From Planctomycetaceae bacterium (GTDB lineage: Bacteria; Planctomycetota; Planctomycetia; Pirellulales; Pirellulaceae), in assembly GCA_005778405.1 (NCBI GenBank), contig SXOA01000065.1, positions 1-64,000 on the forward strand: a DNA stretch of 64,000 bases. The letters run 5' to 3'. Position numbers and translations under genes: made by a program. This document shows positions 1 to 7,787 of this stretch, in pieces (the first letter of the stretch is position 1; each line of letters opens with the position of its first letter). The notes under the pieces were generated by a model. The model saw only the letters and a program-made list of their open reading frames with translations, did no database searches and was not told where the DNA came from.

Positions 1-24
1 CCTCTCCCACGGGGAGAGGGAGTA
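1..24. repeat. CCCTCTCCC-type palindromic repeat inside the PSD1 reading frame
   Basis: The first bases form a short palindrome (CCTCTCCC-acg-GGGAGAGG) that matches the core of the intergenic copies at 21663-21696 and 39261-39294. Here it is read in frame by the PSD1 gene as L-P-L-P-V-G-E. The rest of the copy is cut by the window edge. Confidence 0.6.
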
Positions 25-2170
25 AGACAGCTACCGTCTTCGCCTCCACCACATCTCCTTTCGCCAGGAAATCGCCACGCAAGTGGATGTTCGTCACTCG
101 CGGCTTAGGAAGCTCGACCACGGATTGGGCCTTCAGGTCATCGGGAAATTTCGGCGTTTTGGCTTCGTGATCGGTCACCGCCTTCGCAAGTTTTGCATAC
201 TCCGCGTCCACGGTTTTGAAATAGTCCGCAAGCTGTTTCTTCTGAGCATCGGTCCGTTGGCCGGCGTCCACGGCGAATGCCGCGGAAACCTCCTGCGGCA
301 CTCCTTCCAGCGGCACCGGTGAGGGAGCCGTAGTCACCGAAATCCGGAAGTGCCCCAGATTGTGCGGCTCGGGCATGTTGTAGGCCTGGTCGAGCGTAAT
401 GGTGAGCTTTGTTCCGCCGTCATGACCAAACGGCTCCTTGGCTTCGAATGCCGCCACATGCCGCTGGCCGACGTGCGGGACCACGGCCCAAAAATCAGCG
501 GGGTTCTCGTTGATGGCTTGCTGCACATCGCACTGGCCCTGCGAGAAATCGGCGGTTGCTTTGGTGAAAACAACCTTGGTCGCCGCGGCTGCCACATCCG
601 CGGCCGGTTTCGCTTCTACGGCAAAGGTCGAGAGCACAAAGTTGCCGTTATTCGCTCGCCCCGGGCCTTTCGCCGGCAGCGTGTCGTTGGGAAGTACTTC
701 CAATCTCACCGCGGTAATTCGCTCATTCCCCTTGATCGCCGCTTCCAACGTGTAGACATCGGACAATTCATTCTTGCCGGAAACCAGCACCGACTTATCC
801 GATTGCAGGTCGAGCTTTGCTCCGTGCCTCGATTTCGCGGACGCGATCTCCAGCGTCTGCCAGACGACCGGATTCTTGGCGGCATTCACTTCCCACTCGG
901 CTTGCTTCTTGGGGAAATCCCCCTGTTCATACGCCTTCATCGTCGCCCGCAATTCTGCCAGCTTTTTCCCATGCCTCTCTTTCGCAGCCGCTAACTCCAC
1001 TGCCGCCTCCGGCGTGGGAGCCTCGATGTTCTCTTCATTGATGTTGTTGAAGAAGGCGTACATTTGAAAATACTCCCTCTGCGTAATCGGGTCGTATTTG
1101 TGGGTGTGGCACTGGGCGCAGCCGAGCGTGAGTCCGAGCCAGACCGTGCTGACGGTGTTGGTCCGATCCACGGTCTTTTTCACGCGGTCTTCCTCCGGGT
1201 CCGCGCCGCCTTCCGTGTTGTGCAGTGTGTTGCGGTGAAATCCGCCGGCAATCTTTTGTTCTTGCGTAGCCCCAGGCAGTAAATCGCCCGCGATCTGCTC
1301 GGTGGTGAACTGGTCAAACGGCTGGTCGGCGTTCATTGCGGCGATGACCCAGTCGCGATACCGCCAGGCGAAGGGGCGCTTGCCGTCCTTTTCATAGCCG
1401 TCGCTATCGGCATACCGGGCCTGGTCCAGCCAGTGCCGCCCCCACCGCTCGCCGTAATGGGGCGATGCCAGCAGCCGGTCGACAAGCCGCTCGTAAGCAT
1501 CGGGCCGCGAATCGGCCGCGAACTCGCGAACTTCCTCCGGCGATGGGAGCAGGCCGATCAGGTCCAGGTAGGCCCGCCGCAGCAGTGTCACTTTGTCGGC
1601 CAGCGGCGACGGCGTGATTCCCTCTTTCTCCAAGCGGGCCAGAATAAAGCTATCAATGGACGACGCCGGCCAGGCGGCGTCTTTTACAAGGGGACTCGGC
1701 GCGGCGAGCACTTTTTGAAACGACCAGTGCTTCGCGGCCAGTTCCGCGTCCCCTCCGTCGGGCCAAGGCGCACCCTGATCAATCCAGGCCCGAATCAGGC
1801 CAATCTCTGCCGGCGTCAGCGGCTTTCCCTTTCCTTCCGGCGGCATCGGACCGGTTTCCTTGTCGAGTCCCGCCACCAGCAGCACCAGGCGGCTGTCGGC
1901 ACTCTTACCGAGCTTGATGACTGCGCCGTTATCGCCCCCTTCTAAAGCCCGCTTTTTCAAATCGAGCCGCAGACCGGACTCCTGCTCCTCCGGCCCGTGG
2001 CAAGAGAAACAGTTTTTTCGCAAAATCGGCTCAATTTCCGTAAACGCGACTTTCCTTTCCGCGGCTGGAGGTAAAGCCAGGTTCTGACCCTGCACTTCCC
2101 GCAACTCGCCACCTGCCGCGAGCAAGGCCGCACAGCAGGCGAAGGTCAATAGACGGGATTCACGGAGCAT
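1..2170 (-). CDS. PSD1 / planctomycete cytochrome C domain protein (DUF1549-DUF1553), C-terminus off the left edge
   Basis: Secreted c-type cytochrome-like protein of the PSD1 group, thought to act in the periplasm in polysaccharide breakdown; exact activity unknown. Reading starts at ATG 2170 and stays open for 723 codons to the window edge. A hydrophobic leader is followed by a heme motif CFSCHG (about residues 54-59), then the DUF1549 signatures (R-R-A-Y-L-D-L-I-G-L near 200; Y-E-R-L-V-D-R-L-L-A-S-P; H-W-L-D-Q-A-R-Y-A-D-S-D-G) and a second CAQCHTHKYDP motif. Near the edge the expected R-G-D-F-L-x-K-G-D segment is present, but the following residues (L-P-L-P-V-G-E) are encoded by a dispersed palindromic repeat. 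The DUF1553 half lies outside the window, so completeness cannot be judged. Confidence 0.93.
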   Translation of the reverse strand, partial: MLRESRLLTFACCAALLAAGGELREVQGQNLALPPAAERKVAFTEIEPILRKNCFSCHGPEEQESGLRLDLKKRALEGGDNGAVIKLGKSADSRLVLLVAGLDKETGPMPPEGKGKPLTPAEIGLIRAWIDQGAPWPDGGDAELAAKHWSFQKVLAAPSPLVKDAAWPASSIDSFILARLEKEGITPSPLADKVTLLRRAYLDLIGLLPSPEEVREFAADSRPDAYERLVDRLLASPHYGERWGRHWLDQARYADSDGYEKDGKRPFAWRYRDWVIAAMNADQPFDQFTTEQIAGDLLPGATQEQKIAGGFHRNTLHNTEGGADPEEDRVKKTVDRTNTVSTVWLGLTLGCAQCHTHKYDPITQREYFQMYAFFNNINEENIEAPTPEAAVELAAAKERHGKKLAELRATMKAYEQGDFPKKQAEWEVNAAKNPVVWQTLEIASAKSRHGAKLDLQSDKSVLVSGKNELSDVYTLEAAIKGNERITAVRLEVLPNDTLPAKGPGRANNGNFVLSTFAVEAKPAADVAAAATKVVFTKATADFSQGQCDVQQAINENPADFWAVVPHVGQRHVAAFEAKEPFGHDGGTKLTITLDQAYNMPEPHNLGHFRISVTTAPSPVPLEGVPQEVSAAFAVDAGQRTDAQKKQLADYFKTVDAEYAKLAKAVTDHEAKTPKFPDDLKAQSVVELPKPRVTNIHLRGDFLAKGDVVEAKTVAVLLPLPVGE

Positions 2171-2313
2171 CGCAAACGGTCTTTCGGTAGGATTGGGCGG
2201 CTGGAAGGAACTGGCCGCCATCGGCAGGCTCCCTCCATTAAACCAGAGGGCACCCCATATTCCAAGCTTTTAGGCCCGCGGATCCGTGGAATACCTCGAC
2301 TGCGAAGGAACTC

Positions 2314-2982
2314 TCACGGTCCGATTTCAACTTTGGGATTTGGGGTACTTTCGTCCCGCATGATCAGCCACCGGAATGCGATCAACAGCAGCACCAGCCC
2401 GGCTGCCTGGAGCAGATGGTACAGGGCATTGTGGTTGCAGTAAGTCGGATGAATGGCGATCCCCAGTTGCTGGATAGCCGCGGCAGCGAGTGTCACGACG
2501 ACGCTGACGGCTCCGAACAGGCCTGGACGTTTTTCTCCTCGACGGATTTGCAGCAGAAAGGCGAAGAGCAGAAAGACTGTCGCCGGCAAATAGTTCAAAA
2601 TCGCGAACATGTATCGCTGGTCCCAGAAGAGAACGTAAGCCGAGTAACCCGCCAAGCCGGCGAGAGCGAACAGGGTGATCCACTTTCGCCCCGCCCCGCG
2701 CCAGATTAACTCCGCTCCGATGAGCCAGGAGAAATAGGAGCCGGCTCCCAAAACAACAAGGCCCGCCCGCCAAAAGCCCTGGAATTGCCAGGTGGACTCG
2801 TCGTTAAAGTAACCGTGGACGGTGCCGCCGATGAGCGAGGCAATACCGATGACGGCAAAGAGCTGCACGCACAGGCTCTTGAGGCGAAAGCGAACGGCCG
2901 TTTGGCGTGACAGTGAATACGCGAAGACCCCGCACTGGGCCGTCAGCAGAAAATCGGTGAGCGCTACATCAGGCTCGGTCAT
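2314..2982 (-). CDS. Multi-pass membrane protein, DUF6962-like, coupled to GH88
   Basis: 222-residue hydrophobic protein with about seven membrane segments. It starts M-T-E-P-D-V-A-L-T-D and keeps polar residues at spots typical of CREST/ceramidase-like membrane hydrolases: an early Asp, G-G-T-V-H-G-Y in the second helix, and H-P-T-Y-C-N-H-N-A-L-Y-H late in the protein. I recall the E-P-x-x-A-L-T-D-x-L-L start as typical of DUF6962, but cannot verify it here. The ATG at 2982 overlaps the TGA of the GH88 gene (ATGA, 2979-2982), so the two are very likely translationally coupled. Enzymatic activity is only a suggestion. Confidence 0.7.
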   Translation of the reverse strand: MTEPDVALTDFLLTAQCGVFAYSLSRQTAVRFRLKSLCVQLFAVIGIASLIGGTVHGYFNDESTWQFQGFWRAGLVVLGAGSYFSWLIGAELIWRGAGRKWITLFALAGLAGYSAYVLFWDQRYMFAILNYLPATVFLLFAFLLQIRRGEKRPGLFGAVSVVVTLAAAAIQQLGIAIHPTYCNHNALYHLLQAAGLVLLLIAFRWLIMRDESTPNPKVEIGP

Positions 2983-4127
2983 GAAGGAACTCCAGCGGCC
3001 AAACCCTTCATCAGAGCTTCGACAAAGAAATACTCTCCCCACATCACCGATTCATCCACCCCCAGATTCTTCGCCGTATGATAGACGCCGTGCTTCAAGA
3101 TTCCTTCCCAGCCGGGGGTATGGGTGGCGAGATACTCTGGCTGGACGAGTGCGTCGAGCGTGGACAGTGCCGTGGCCTGATACTTTTTGGCCTTGTCGGG
3201 TGACTTCGTTTGTTGGGCAAGATCGAATAGGCCGCTGGCGGCGATGGTGCCTGCGCTGGAATCCTTTTGAGCACCCCACGGCGGCAACAGCGACAGATCG
3301 GCGTCGAAATCCCAGTAAGGAACATGGTCAGCCGGCAAGTGGTTGACCCAGTAATCGGCGTTTCGCTCCGCGACTTGCAGCCACATCTCGTCACCCGTGA
3401 GCGCATAGCACTTGCTGTAGCCATACAGCGACCAGGCGAGACCTCGGGCCCAGGCACTGTCGCCACGCAAGCCCTGATGCGTCGTCTGCCGCAGGAATCG
3501 GCCAGTTTCCAGATCGAACAGACCCTCATGAGCCGTGCTGCCGTCCGGGCGGACCAGATAGTTGCGCGTCGTTCGGCAGTGGTCCGAAGCAATGCGGAGG
3601 AGGTTGTCGTCCCCGCTTTCCTTGGCGGCGTAGAAGATGATCGGGACGTTCATCATGATGTCGATGAACAGCGACTCGGGCGCGACGAACGAACGCAGGT
3701 AATGCCCCTTCTCCATGAACCGCATCGCCAAGGTTCGCCCGGCTTGCACTAGGACGGCATGAAGGTCCGGCCGCTTCGTGAGCTCGTACCAAGGCAAATA
3801 CGTGCTTAGAAAAATGAACCCCAGATCGTGCACATTCCGATCGTGCTGTCGGTGCTCCAGCAGCTTGGAGTAGTGCTCCGCTCGCTTTCTCCATTGCGAT
3901 TCCTGCGGCGCAACGAGGCCGCGGCTGATTTCCCGCAAATGAAACTGCCACATCATTCCCGCCAGAAATCCGCCGGTCCAATCGGTCCAGAGCTCGCCGC
4001 CATGATGCCACTTGCCGCCGGTAGTGTAGATGGGGAAGAAATCAGGATGCTTTTCGATGAGCGAAGCGACTTGCCGTGCGGCGAAGTCGAGAGCGGCAGA
4101 ATAAGCGGCGATTCGTGGTGTCATCAT
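2979..4127 (-). CDS. Glycoside hydrolase family 88 protein (unsaturated glucuronyl/rhamnogalacturonyl hydrolase-like)
   Basis: Predicted hydrolase that removes the unsaturated uronic sugar left by polysaccharide lyases. The 382-residue length and alpha/alpha-barrel motifs fit GH88/GH105: W-T-D-W-T-G-G-F-L-A-G-M-M near 50, H-D-L-G-F-I-F near 100, I-D-I-M-M-N near 156 and D-S-A-W-A-R-G-L-A-W near 223. The Asp of H-D-L-G-F and that of I-D-I-M-M-N correspond to the two catalytic aspartates of Bacillus unsaturated glucuronyl hydrolase. No clear signal peptide. I prefer ATG 4127; a GTG at 4139 overlapping the upstream TAG, or ATG 4124, is also possible. It sits between a DUF1501 gene and a membrane protein gene on the same strand. 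Confidence 0.88.
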   Translation of the reverse strand: MMTPRIAAYSAALDFAARQVASLIEKHPDFFPIYTTGGKWHHGGELWTDWTGGFLAGMMWQFHLREISRGLVAPQESQWRKRAEHYSKLLEHRQHDRNVHDLGFIFLSTYLPWYELTKRPDLHAVLVQAGRTLAMRFMEKGHYLRSFVAPESLFIDIMMNVPIIFYAAKESGDDNLLRIASDHCRTTRNYLVRPDGSTAHEGLFDLETGRFLRQTTHQGLRGDSAWARGLAWSLYGYSKCYALTGDEMWLQVAERNADYWVNHLPADHVPYWDFDADLSLLPPWGAQKDSSAGTIAASGLFDLAQQTKSPDKAKKYQATALSTLDALVQPEYLATHTPGWEGILKHGVYHTAKNLGVDESVMWGEYFFVEALMKGLAAGVPS

Positions 4128-4138
4128 GAGAGGACTCA

Positions 4139-5539
4139 CTAAGATATTAGCTTACTGACCGGCGTCCCTTCGCAAGCACGGTAGGGGCGTCCGGAACGGT
4201 CGCGAATCGTCAGGTCCGCGGGGACGCCGAGCAGGTGGAGAAATGTGGCGGCAAGATCCCGCGGGGTAACGGGACAGGTTGCCGGGTAACCTCCTTCGGG
4301 ATCGGTCGAGCCGAAAACGCTGCCGCCTTGAATGCCCGCGCCGGCCAGCAGGATGGATTGGGCGTGCGGCCAATGGTCCCTCCCTCCTTTGCCGTTCACC
4401 TTCGGGGAGCGACCGAATTCTCCCAGCACGACGACCAGCGTTTCGCCCAAGAGTCCGCGGTCGGACAAATCTCGCAGCACCGCGGCGATGGCGGCATCGG
4501 CGGGGGGGACGAGCCGATTTCGCAAATGAGGGAAGTTATTCTCGTGCGTGTCCCAAACGGGGGAATCATCAGGCCCTTCATAGTGCCAGTAAACCGTGAC
4601 CAGCGAGACCCCTGCCTCCAACAGCCGCCGTCCGAGCAGACAGCCCTGGCCGAACAGATGCTTGCCGTAGGAAGCGAGAATCGCGGCTGGCTCCGCGGCT
4701 AAATCGAAAGCTTTCTGCACGCCGGGGGAGTGGAGCAGGTCAAGGGCACGAACATAATTCGCATCCAGATCGGCACTTGCGGCACGACCGTCGGCAATGC
4801 CCAAGCCGCGATTGAAGGCCGTTTGCAACAGTCGCCGCTCGGCCAGCCGGGACGGCGTCATGTCCGGCGGCAGCACGATATCCGGCAGCCGAAAACTCTT
4901 TTTGTCTTGGGCGGTTTCGATGCGGAGCGGATCGAAGCCGCGGCCGAGAAAGCCCCCTCCTTGGCCGGGAAACTCGTTAACCGCGGCATCCTTGATGACT
5001 TCCGGCAGGGAGACGAACACCGGCGTGCCACTAGCGGATGGCCGAGCGAGCGACAAAAGCGAGCCGAGGTGCGGATGGTCCTCCGGCCGCGGCTTGATGT
5101 CGGTCGCCGTTTTGGCGTTGGACTGGAGATGATCAAACCCTGTCAGCAGCGTATAGCCAGCGGAAGTATGGACCGTGTCGTGATGAGTGAGCGAGCGGAG
5201 GATGCAGAATTTGTCAGCCACCTTGGCGAGATTGGGCATCAGTTCGCTGATTTGAATCCCGGGCACGTTGGTGGCGATGGGTTTGAGCTCGCCGCGAATC
5301 TCCGCCGGGGCGCTCGGCTTCATGTCCCAGAGGTCCACCTGAGGCGGGCCGCCGGTAAGAAAGATGAGCAAGCAGCGTCTGGCTTTGCCGAAGGACCCCT
5401 GCTGCTCGCCGGCTCGTGATTGTTGCGACAATAGATCTGGCAGCGCCAAACCGGCAGCTCCAAGCGACCCAATGCGCAGAAAGTCCCGCCGGCCCAGGCC
5501 GTCACAGAGTTTCGTGGGGGAACCGAGCACACGCAGCAT
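4139..5539 (-). CDS. DUF1501 domain-containing protein, Tat-exported
   Basis: 466-residue DUF1501 protein, an alkaline-phosphatase/sulfatase-fold family abundant in planctomycetes and usually paired with PSD1 proteins; biochemical role not established. The N-terminus has a twin-arginine signal (R-R-D-F-L-R-I-G at about 17-24, then a hydrophobic stretch). Family motifs follow: F-L-T-G-G-P-P-Q-V-D-L-W-D, H-H-D-T-V-H-T-S-A-G-Y, W-D-T-H-E-N-N-F near 350 and G-E-F-G-R-S-P-K near 400. Start ATG 5539 places the Tat motif normally; an in-frame extension to 5635 would run into tadA and is rejected. Its TAG is directly followed by the GH88 gene. Confidence 0.9.
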   Translation of the reverse strand: MLRVLGSPTKLCDGLGRRDFLRIGSLGAAGLALPDLLSQQSRAGEQQGSFGKARRCLLIFLTGGPPQVDLWDMKPSAPAEIRGELKPIATNVPGIQISELMPNLAKVADKFCILRSLTHHDTVHTSAGYTLLTGFDHLQSNAKTATDIKPRPEDHPHLGSLLSLARPSASGTPVFVSLPEVIKDAAVNEFPGQGGGFLGRGFDPLRIETAQDKKSFRLPDIVLPPDMTPSRLAERRLLQTAFNRGLGIADGRAASADLDANYVRALDLLHSPGVQKAFDLAAEPAAILASYGKHLFGQGCLLGRRLLEAGVSLVTVYWHYEGPDDSPVWDTHENNFPHLRNRLVPPADAAIAAVLRDLSDRGLLGETLVVVLGEFGRSPKVNGKGGRDHWPHAQSILLAGAGIQGGSVFGSTDPEGGYPATCPVTPRDLAATFLHLLGVPADLTIRDRSGRPYRACEGTPVSKLIS

Positions 5540-5577
5540 GACATTCAACCTGTCACCTTGGCACAGCGAAGTCAAGC

Positions 5578-6039
5578 TTACTTCTTCCCCAGCCGCCGCT
5601 GGGCCTGAAAGAACTTCGTGAGGATCTCCCCGCATTCGGTCGCCATCACGCCGGGTATCACCTGGCAGCGGTGGTTCAGCCGGGGGTCACTCAGCAAATG
5701 AAAGAGGGAATCGACCGCACCGGCTTTGGGGTCGGTCGCGCCGAAGACGACGAGCGGGATACGAGCCTGCAGGATGGCTCCCGAACACATGATGCAGGGC
5801 TCGAGCGTGACGTACAGCGTACATTCCTCCAGCCGCCATCCCCCCACGGCCGTGGCGGCCTGGGTGATCGCGATCATCTCCGCATGGGCAGTCGGATCTT
5901 TGAGCTGCTCTCGCTGGTTATGGGCGCTGGCAATCACTTGCTCCCCACGCACGATGATGGCCCCAATCGGCACTTCTTCCTCGAGCAGCGCTTGTTTCGC
6001 TTCGCCGAGAGCCAGCCGCATGTAGTGGTTGTGGAGCAT
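5578..6039 (-). CDS. tadA: tRNA-specific adenosine deaminase (TadA-like)
   Basis: Deaminates adenosine 34 to inosine in the anticodon wobble position, most notably of tRNA-Arg(ACG). The 153-residue length is normal. The zinc-dependent deaminase signature is complete: H-A-E at 52-54 (zinc His and proton-shuttling Glu) and P-C-I-M-C at 81-85. V-P-I-G-A-I-I-V and the motif before H-A-E (H-N-Q-R-E... D-P-T-A-H-A-E) favour TadA over cytidine or guanine deaminases. It starts four bases after the end of the disrupted gene at 6044-6454, which suggests these were once co-transcribed. Confidence 0.93.
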   Translation of the reverse strand: MLHNHYMRLALGEAKQALLEEEVPIGAIIVRGEQVIASAHNQREQLKDPTAHAEMIAITQAATAVGGWRLEECTLYVTLEPCIMCSGAILQARIPLVVFGATDPKAGAVDSLFHLLSDPRLNHRCQVIPGVMATECGEILTKFFQAQRRLGKK

Positions 6040-6043
6040 AGAT

Positions 6044-6454
6044 TCAGATATTCACAAAGATCGCGACAATGGATCCCAGGGCGAGCATCATGGCGAACTA
6101 CATTCCGACAACAAACAGGCTTCGGCGAACCCAAATGCCCTTAAATCCAATCCAGTCTAGGCGAGATTTGTAGGGTGTCGCGTATACTCGAAGCATATCC
6201 CGTGTGACGATCGTATTGATTCCAAGGTGGGTGGAGAACCGATTCATCTTGTCAATGATCTCCAGATCAGCGGAGAGCAGTTCTGATTCAAAGGGAAGAA
6301 CCTCGCCGACATTGAGCAGGACCACCTAGTCGCTGAAACCTGGGGAGTCAACAGTGAAATGACGGACCCGCGTTCCGTTTCGGTAGAGACAGTATTCAAA
6401 CGACAAACTGCAACTGTACCACGCCTGAAAATCCGCCGACAGCGAGAGCGTCAC
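6044..6454 (-). pseudogene. Unrecognised 136-codon gene interrupted by two in-frame TAG codons
   Basis: One reading frame runs from GTG 6454, which overlaps the PmoA stop as GTGA, to TGA 6044, four bases before tadA. It is broken only by TAG at 6326-6328 and TAG at 6098-6100. The conceptual product looks protein-like: A-W-Y-S-C-S-L-S-F-E-Y-C, then V-D-S-P-G-F-S-D-[stop]-V-V-L-L-N-V-G, a soluble middle part, and a C-terminal membrane helix (R-S-L-F-V-V-G-M-[stop]-F-A-M-M-L-A-L-G). Both stops fall where Trp (TGG to TAG) would fit. Other genes here end in TAG, so recoding is unlikely; recent pseudogenisation or assembly error are the main options. Family not recognised. A shorter protein from GTG 6325 (75 residues) could still be made. 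Confidence 0.5.
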
Positions 6455-7401
6455 TTAGTAGTTGGCCCCTCAATCTTCCCAAACGCCTCGAACTGCCCCT
6501 CGATCGCCTCCGCCGTCGGCAGGCCGCCGTGGACCCAGAGGCCGTACCGGAGCGAGAGCGGCTTGTCTTTGTCGATGGTGCGGGGCTCGGCGAAGGTGGT
6601 GGTTGCTCCCATCCAGCCGTCGTCACGGACGTGGTAGGGGCTCGGGTGGCTTGGGTTCGCGGGGTGGTCCATGAGCGTGATCCCCTCGATGACGCCCCCC
6701 GGCATTGGGCCGGAGTAATCGACCCATTTCGCCGGTTTCCAGAAGATGGCCTGTTCATTGATGCCGCCGGCTGAGCTCCGCATCGTGCCGCCGCCGTCGT
6801 GGACGCCGATGGTTTTGGCCATCCGGACCGCGACGGGGCCGAACGAGGTTTTTCCCAGCGTCACCCGCTTGTCAGCCGTGAACTTGAGGTCGATGACGAG
6901 GAGCCATTCCCCCTTGGCTTGCGGCCGAAAGCGGAGCGTTCGCGTCTCCGTGAGGAGCGTCTTCCCGGCGTCGTCGTTCCAGGCGTTCTCGGCCTGGATC
7001 AGGGCTTCTTCGTCCGTGTCTTCGTAGCGGACCTTCTTCTGCACGATTCGCCCCTTGCCGGTGTCGGCCCAGAAGGAGATGCCGTCCACGTCGTTGTGGG
7101 CAATCCAGACCGAGTTGTGATGGCTGTGGCCGTTGGCATCGCGTGGATGTCCCATCCGGGTCAGCGATTTTCCGCTCGGGCCGATGATCGGATAGAGAAA
7201 CGGCCGCCGGTCTTGCGAGCTGAAGTGGTAGCGGGCGATTTCCTGGCCGCTGCGTTCGATCGAGGCTTCGTCGTGGGGAAGCGGGAGCACTTGCATGAGG
7301 GGAATGGGCTTGGCCGACGGAAGCGGCACCTGGGCTTGTGCCGGCTGCAAGAATGCCACGAGGAAGAAACACGAAAGGAACAATTTGGAAGAGTGGAACA
7401 T
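6451..7401 (-). CDS. PmoA-like DUF6807 protein, secreted
   Basis: 316-residue exported protein of the planctomycete 'PmoA family' (DUF6807), generally found with carbohydrate catabolism genes; the substrate is unknown. Start ATG 7401 gives a clean signal peptide (M-F-H-S-S-K-L-F, hydrophobic core, A-Q-A cleavage region) with GGAG about eight bases upstream. Characteristic segments are R-P-F-L-Y-P-I-I-G-P-S-G, G-H-P-R-D-A-N-G-H-S-H-H-N-S-V-W-I-A-H, and near the C-terminus M-D-H-P-A-N-P-S-H-P-S-P-Y-H-V-R plus L-R-Y-G-L-W-V-H-G-G. A longer start at 7428 only adds residues before the signal peptide. Confidence 0.88.
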   Translation of the reverse strand: MFHSSKLFLSCFFLVAFLQPAQAQVPLPSAKPIPLMQVLPLPHDEASIERSGQEIARYHFSSQDRRPFLYPIIGPSGKSLTRMGHPRDANGHSHHNSVWIAHNDVDGISFWADTGKGRIVQKKVRYEDTDEEALIQAENAWNDDAGKTLLTETRTLRFRPQAKGEWLLVIDLKFTADKRVTLGKTSFGPVAVRMAKTIGVHDGGGTMRSSAGGINEQAIFWKPAKWVDYSGPMPGGVIEGITLMDHPANPSHPSPYHVRDDGWMGATTTFAEPRTIDKDKPLSLRYGLWVHGGLPTAEAIEGQFEAFGKIEGPTTK

Positions 7402-7787
7402 GGCGGGCTCCAAGAATGGGGTCGGCAAGTCGACACGATTCTAAACCGTTTTCGCACCCCTTGTTTTGGGCTGAATCAATTCTGCGACAGGCGCAATCAA
7501 AGTGAGTGCGCGAGTCTGGTTCCAAAGCGACGTTTGGCACGGTGCAAACACGTAGAAAACGATGTAAGTCACTGTCTTTAGGTCACTTGCGACGACGATT
7601 TGGAGGAAGCATCCCCGCAGGCATAGTCGTTGCAATGACTAGGATTCGAACTGCCCGCTTAGAAAAGGATTGCCCAAATGTGCCCGAACCTCATTATGCT
7701 CGCTGCCGGTTACGGAATGCTTATGCTCTCGTACGCCTTCATCGCCCGGCCGTACAAGATGCTGCATCCTTTCTAACGTCAACGCTA
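7402..7787. other. Intergenic stretch of 386 bp with one tiny open frame
   Basis: Lies between the PmoA start and the glycosyltransferase stop. It must hold the promoter of the PmoA run, but I see no convincing -35/-10 pair. Apart from the 32-codon frame at 7678-7776 I find no gene, repeat or RNA structure. Confidence 0.4.
7678..7776 (+). CDS. Possible 32-residue membrane microprotein
   Basis: A plus-strand frame ATG 7678 to TAA 7776 encodes a 32-residue, mostly hydrophobic peptide (L-I-M-L-A-A-G-Y-G-M-L-M-L-S-Y, then A-R-P-Y-K). The purine-rich AAAAGGA about eight bases before the ATG is a plausible ribosome binding site. No family recognised. Such a short frame can occur by chance, and it opposes the flanking minus-strand genes. 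Confidence 0.25.
   Translation: MCPNLIMLAAGYGMLMLSYAFIARPYKMLHPF

Noticed and set aside
7638-7660. GGATTCGAACT resembling a tRNA T-loop
   Set aside because: The flanking bases do not form a T-arm, and no acceptor, D or anticodon arm can be folded around it on either strand.
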